From JACVCJ01 sp052437175 (lineage in GTDB: Bacteria; Bacteroidota; Bacteroidia; CAIKAF01): a DNA stretch of 64,000 nt. The DNA lies in assembly GCA_052437175.1 (NCBI GenBank), contig JBQVOK010000007.1:150017-214016 (forward strand). Reading direction: 5' to 3'. A model generated the notes under the pieces. It had not been told where the DNA came from. It made no database searches and saw only the letters and a list, made by a program, of their open reading frames with translations. Positions 60,892-64,000 of the stretch are shown here, piece by piece (positions within the stretch are counted from its first letter, which is position 1; every line of letters begins with the position of its first letter). A program made the position numbers and the translations under genes.

Positions 60892-61240
60892 GGTTTGGGA
60901 GTTTGCTATAAAGATACATTATTTCTACCGGATATACAAAAAGGTCTCGGCACTTCTCATGACTAGCGAGCTACCTAAAACGGACTTTGCTATTTCGTCT
61001 TTACAAATAAGGTTTAGAGAAGTAACTTCTAATCATGTTTAAATTACTTATGGCAATAATAATCACTTGAAATTTTTAAATGTTTTAAATTTCTCCGAAC
61101 ATAGATAGCCTAAATATTAAAAAATAATAACTAAAAATCAGACAATTAAAATAAAAACATAAATATTTCATTGACTTTTTCTAAACAATAAACTACTATT
61201 TGCATATAAACATCTATAAAAAAATCACATTTCAGGAAAG
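60892..61240. other. AT-rich gap
   Basis: No gene supported. The sequence is very AT-rich from about 61020. It may be a decayed or recently acquired stretch. The next feature is a small weak ORF. Confidence 0.4.
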
Positions 61241-61270
61241 TTGAAAAGTAAGAACATTAAAAATAACGTA

Positions 61271-61435
61271 ATGAACAATGTAAATAATAAAAATCAAATA
61301 AATATGAATGATTATTACGATTTAGAATGGAACATGATCTGGATTATTGACGTTTTGGCCAGTTTATTAAAGCTCTTACGTGAGCTTGGTAAATGGACAA
61401 AAAAAGAACCCGTAATAAAACGAGTTCCAAGATAG
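61271..61435 (+). CDS. Small AT-rich ORF, doubtful
   Basis: From the ATG at 61271 the frame encodes 54 residues, MNNVNNKNQINMNDYYDLEW then a hydrophobic stretch NMIWIIDVLASLLKLLREL and a basic end. It is not recognised. It could be a small membrane peptide, or chance coding in AT-rich DNA. A TTG start at 61241 would give 64 residues. Confidence 0.3.
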   Translation: MNNVNNKNQINMNDYYDLEWNMIWIIDVLASLLKLLRELGKWTKKEPVIKRVPR

Positions 61436-61440
61436 TCCTA

Positions 61441-61545
61441 GAAAGCGCGGATATTATATCCGTAAGCAAGTACTTCCCGAGTCCTTATCGCTAGTCGGAT
61501 AAGCGATTACAGAAGCCTGTTGCAGGAACAACAGGCTTCTCCCTT
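61441..61545 (+). ncRNA. Candidate structured RNA with three hairpins
   Basis: Three stems follow each other: CGGATA-tta-TATCCG (61448-61462), CTTATC-8 nt-GATAAG (61484-61503) and a perfect 12-bp stem AGAAGCCTGTTG-caggaa-CAACAGGCTTCT (61511-61540), the last with CCCTTTTG behind it. The last can be a terminator. The RNA may be the 3' part of the small ORF transcript. Confidence 0.4.
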
Positions 61546-61627
61546 TTGTAAAAATATGAAACTTTTAATACCAGCCCAAGTTTTATCTAAGTAACCGTAG
61601 TTTTATATGATCGGGCTTCGTACAAAA

Positions 61628-62158
61628 CTATTTATTGATCTTTGTCATCGGCAGTTTTTCCGAATGAAATTTGCTCTGCATCGTGCCGGATACTTCCGTC
61701 ATCAGAGAATCTTCCGCTGTTTTCCTGTAGACAATTTTCTGCGGGAAATCGTGCTCCGGGTTTTCAAAGGCCAGTTCTGCACCGGCCGGCGAAGTAAGGC
61801 GGAACGGTACCGGCTTGCCCTCGTTCTGATCCTTTACCACGGGAATATAATAGAGCTCCTTCCCTTTTTGTTCCAGCGTAATGGTTTCGCCGAAGGAAGT
61901 ATCCTTAGCGTTTACAAAAAAACTACGGGCCGAAAATACAGAGTCGTTCAGCGTTTTCCATTCCTCCACAATAGTACCTTCGGGCATTACACTCTGCCAG
62001 GAACCGAGCAGCCAGGAAGCCTGCTGCAGGAGTTCGTAGCGGGGTTTTACCGGAACTTCGGGTGCCGTTGCAGCTGTTTCTGAATGATTTTTACTTGTGC
62101 AGGCCGCCATACAAAGCATCAGAACGCTTGCAGGAATTATATTACGTATATTCATCAT
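61628..62158 (-). CDS. DUF6265 lipoprotein
   Basis: A 176-residue lipoprotein precursor (MAACTSKNHSE lipobox at Cys20) with one DUF6265 domain: LLGSWQSVMPEGTIVEEWKTL, FGETITLEQKGKELYYIPVV and FENPEHDFPQKIVYRK. The domain has a lipocalin-like beta-barrel look and no known function. It ends the VOC-DUF6265 pair, the VOC stop being 5 bp before its start. Confidence 0.85.
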   Translation of the reverse strand: MMNIRNIIPASVLMLCMAACTSKNHSETAATAPEVPVKPRYELLQQASWLLGSWQSVMPEGTIVEEWKTLNDSVFSARSFFVNAKDTSFGETITLEQKGKELYYIPVVKDQNEGKPVPFRLTSPAGAELAFENPEHDFPQKIVYRKTAEDSLMTEVSGTMQSKFHSEKLPMTKINK

Positions 62159-62163
62159 AGTAT

Positions 62164-62532
62164 TTATTTCATGGAATGTAATGCCATTTTATTGCCTTCG
62201 GTATCCAGAAATATAGCGAAAAAACCAACTTCGGGACTGATCTGTGTTTTCGGTGCCAGTATTTTTCCGCCGTTCGCTTCCACGCGGTCCAGTGCGGCTT
62301 GCAGATCTTCGCCGCCATTCAGGTAAAGCAGTGCTCCGTCTGCCGAAGGCGTATAGCCTTCTCCCTGCACAATAGCGCCGGAAACCGCAGTACCGTCGGA
62401 TGGCAGGAAGCCCATACGGGTACCGAACATTTCCGTTTTTTGCACAGCTACGTTCAGCACATTTTTGTAAAAGCCGGCCGCCCTGTTAAAATCAGCCGCG
62501 GGAATTTCGAACCAGTTGATCATGTTTTTCAT
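62164..62532 (-). CDS. VOC family protein
   Basis: A 122-residue VOC-fold protein: MKNMINWFEIPAADFNRAAGFYKNVLN and EVGFFAIFLDTEGNKMALHSMK mark the two units. No complete metal-ligand set is visible. It lies between an AraC regulator and the DUF6265 gene, both on the same strand, so the three probably form an operon or regulon. Substrate unknown. Confidence 0.9.
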   Translation of the reverse strand: MKNMINWFEIPAADFNRAAGFYKNVLNVAVQKTEMFGTRMGFLPSDGTAVSGAIVQGEGYTPSADGALLYLNGGEDLQAALDRVEANGGKILAPKTQISPEVGFFAIFLDTEGNKMALHSMK

Positions 62533-62595
62533 TGTTGTATGTTATTTGATGCAAACATACAGCCGTTCGCAGGCGGTAAATTGTAAAAATGCGAC

Positions 62596-63411
62596 CTATT
62601 CTGAACTCAGGAAACGGGCCATGGCCAGGTTCTCTGAAAAATACGCCCGCGGGTTAAGCCCTGTGAATTCCCTGAAATCTTTAATGAAATGCGCCTGGTC
62701 GTAATAGCCGCCTTCGTAAGCGAGTGCGGTGAGACTGTTGAGGCGGTTCTCGCCGATGAGGCGCAGCATGTTCTGAAAACGGATGATGCGGGAGAGCAGC
62801 TTGGGGCTCATTCCCACGCCCGATACAAAACGGCGTTCCAGGTGCCTGCGGCCCATATTGGCTTTTTCGGCCAGGGTTTCCATAGATACCTGTCCTCCGC
62901 TCTGATGCAGTTGCTGTATACAATAGGCAATAGCATCGGTGCTGTAACTGTTGCGACGCAGGCGTTGCCGCAAGAAGGCCTCAATGATCTGTATACGTTG
63001 TGTGTGCGAGGATGCATTCAGCATACGGTCCTGCAATACATCGCCGTCGGGCCCCCATATAGAATCCGGTTCTACGGTAAGTCCGCTGAGGTCGCCTGCC
63101 TGCATGGGCACAAAGGCCTGCAGACCGGCCGGCTGAAAACGCACGCTAAAGAGACCTATAGTACCGGTCGGTTCCAGGTCGATATAAGAGCGGATCTGCC
63201 CATGGATAAAGCTGCGGGGGTGCAGAACGGTCTGTGCATCATCCAGGTATTTACGAAAACGGTCTCCGTAATGAAAAAGGAGTTCGATACAACCATCGGG
63301 AAAAACGCGTTCCACCCCGGGCATAAAGGGGGTATCACCCGAATCGAGCGACCAGTAGCACTTAACATAAGGAAGCAGTGCAGCCTGGGGTGTATATACG
63401 CGGTAATCCAT
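62596..63411 (-). CDS. AraC family transcriptional regulator
   Basis: A 271-residue regulator with an N-terminal cupin-like DUF6597 domain (about 1-130: YTPQAALLPYVKCYWSLDS, FPDGCIELLFHYGD) and C-terminal AraC DNA-binding domain (about 165-262: SMETLAEKANMGRRHLERRFVSGVG, LTALAYEGGYYDQAHFIKDFREFTGLNP). It lies upstream of the VOC-DUF6265 genes in the same direction, and may control them. Effector unknown. Confidence 0.92.
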   Translation of the reverse strand: MDYRVYTPQAALLPYVKCYWSLDSGDTPFMPGVERVFPDGCIELLFHYGDRFRKYLDDAQTVLHPRSFIHGQIRSYIDLEPTGTIGLFSVRFQPAGLQAFVPMQAGDLSGLTVEPDSIWGPDGDVLQDRMLNASSHTQRIQIIEAFLRQRLRRNSYSTDAIAYCIQQLHQSGGQVSMETLAEKANMGRRHLERRFVSGVGMSPKLLSRIIRFQNMLRLIGENRLNSLTALAYEGGYYDQAHFIKDFREFTGLNPRAYFSENLAMARFLSSE

Positions 63412-63480
63412 ACGATGCGGGGATAAAGATAGGGGGTCTTAAGGAAAACGACAAGATCGGGTACGAATGGGCGTATATAA

Positions 63481-63518
63481 AACGAAAAAAACCTCACTCC
63501 TGTTGAGGAATGAGGTTT
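63481..63518 (-). terminator. Terminator of the rRNA operon
   Basis: AAACCTCA (63489-63496) pairs with TGAGGTTT (63511-63518); minus-strand T-run follows at 63484-63488. Confidence 0.8.
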
Positions 63519-63520
63519 AA

Positions 63521-63635
<115 letters not shown>

Positions 63636-63737
63636 ATCGTTCGTCTCACTTTAGTAAGCGACGACAATGCTGTGACATTGAGTGAAGGGAAAGAATAATT
63701 TTTTGCGTATTGAATACTTTAGAACTGCTATTGCAAG

Positions 63738-64000
<263 letters not shown>

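Overview
The window looks like a chromosomal segment of a Bacteroidota bacterium, most likely Chitinophagaceae-like. The support is type IX secretion (T9SS) C-terminal sorting domains on several exported proteins, DUF4271, DUF5606, DUF4199, DUF6520, DUF6265 and DUF6794 proteins, promoters with the Bacteroidota -7 box TAnnTTTG, and a PorE-like OmpA protein. Most genes have balanced to GC-leaning codon use. Four stretches are clearly AT-richer and look acquired: about 10.6-14.25 kb, 14.4-16.2 kb (milder), 42.7-43.7 kb and 60.9-61.6 kb.

Layout. 1-10.3 kb (minus strand) is a housekeeping block: a GNAT-like protein cut by the window edge, a C-terminal processing protease, yidD-rnpA, a dicarboxylate/amino-acid symporter, chorismate synthase translationally coupled to a prolyl-oligopeptidase homologue that has lost all three catalytic residues, and a PorE-like TPR/beta-propeller/OmpA lipoprotein-class protein. 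A tRNA-Lys at 10460 is followed by an AT-rich accessory segment: two DUF488 proteins and a predicted dual-OB-fold protein in one tight operon, a tRNA 3'-end-like remnant with its own terminator, then a PD-(D/E)XK-like protein. 14.4-18.6 kb holds a DsbA/FrnE-like thioredoxin-fold protein with DoxX, a divergent HxlR regulator with an array of direct repeats, and an AraC-MauE-DUF6520-unknown cluster.

19-34 kb has an AidB-type acyl-CoA dehydrogenase, a pirin, two paralogous DUF1016 nucleases (each with a long palindrome at the same internal position), a LuxR/DUF4199/VOC set, an orphan DUF4157 (eCIS-core) polymorphic-toxin-like protein, TPR and DUF6794 secreted proteins, a T9SS cargo, and an ABC-F ATPase with a terminator-type leader and a 8-residue leader peptide. 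34.5-42.7 kb contains an aldo/keto reductase, a TetR regulator with an MBL-fold hydrolase, and a MocR regulator divergent from a five- or six-gene operon (GNAT, EamA, GNAT, DinB, MDR). 42.7 kb is an isolated AT-rich PIN-like gene.

43.8-64 kb has two large T9SS-exported subtilases flanking a uroporphyrinogen-III synthase fused to a histone-H1-like Lys/Ala/Pro tail, DUF4271 and an acyl-CoA carboxylase; DUF5606; a heme import and degradation operon (hmuTUVS order); an AT-rich gap with a candidate structured RNA; DUF6265, VOC and AraC genes; and the 3' part of an rRNA operon (5S and the end of 23S, minus strand).

The best candidates for something not well described are the DUF488-DUF488-OB-fold module next to tRNA-Lys, the positionally conserved palindromes in the two DUF1016 genes, the catalytically dead prolyl oligopeptidase coupled to aroC, the HemD/histone-like fusion, and the ABC-F leader.
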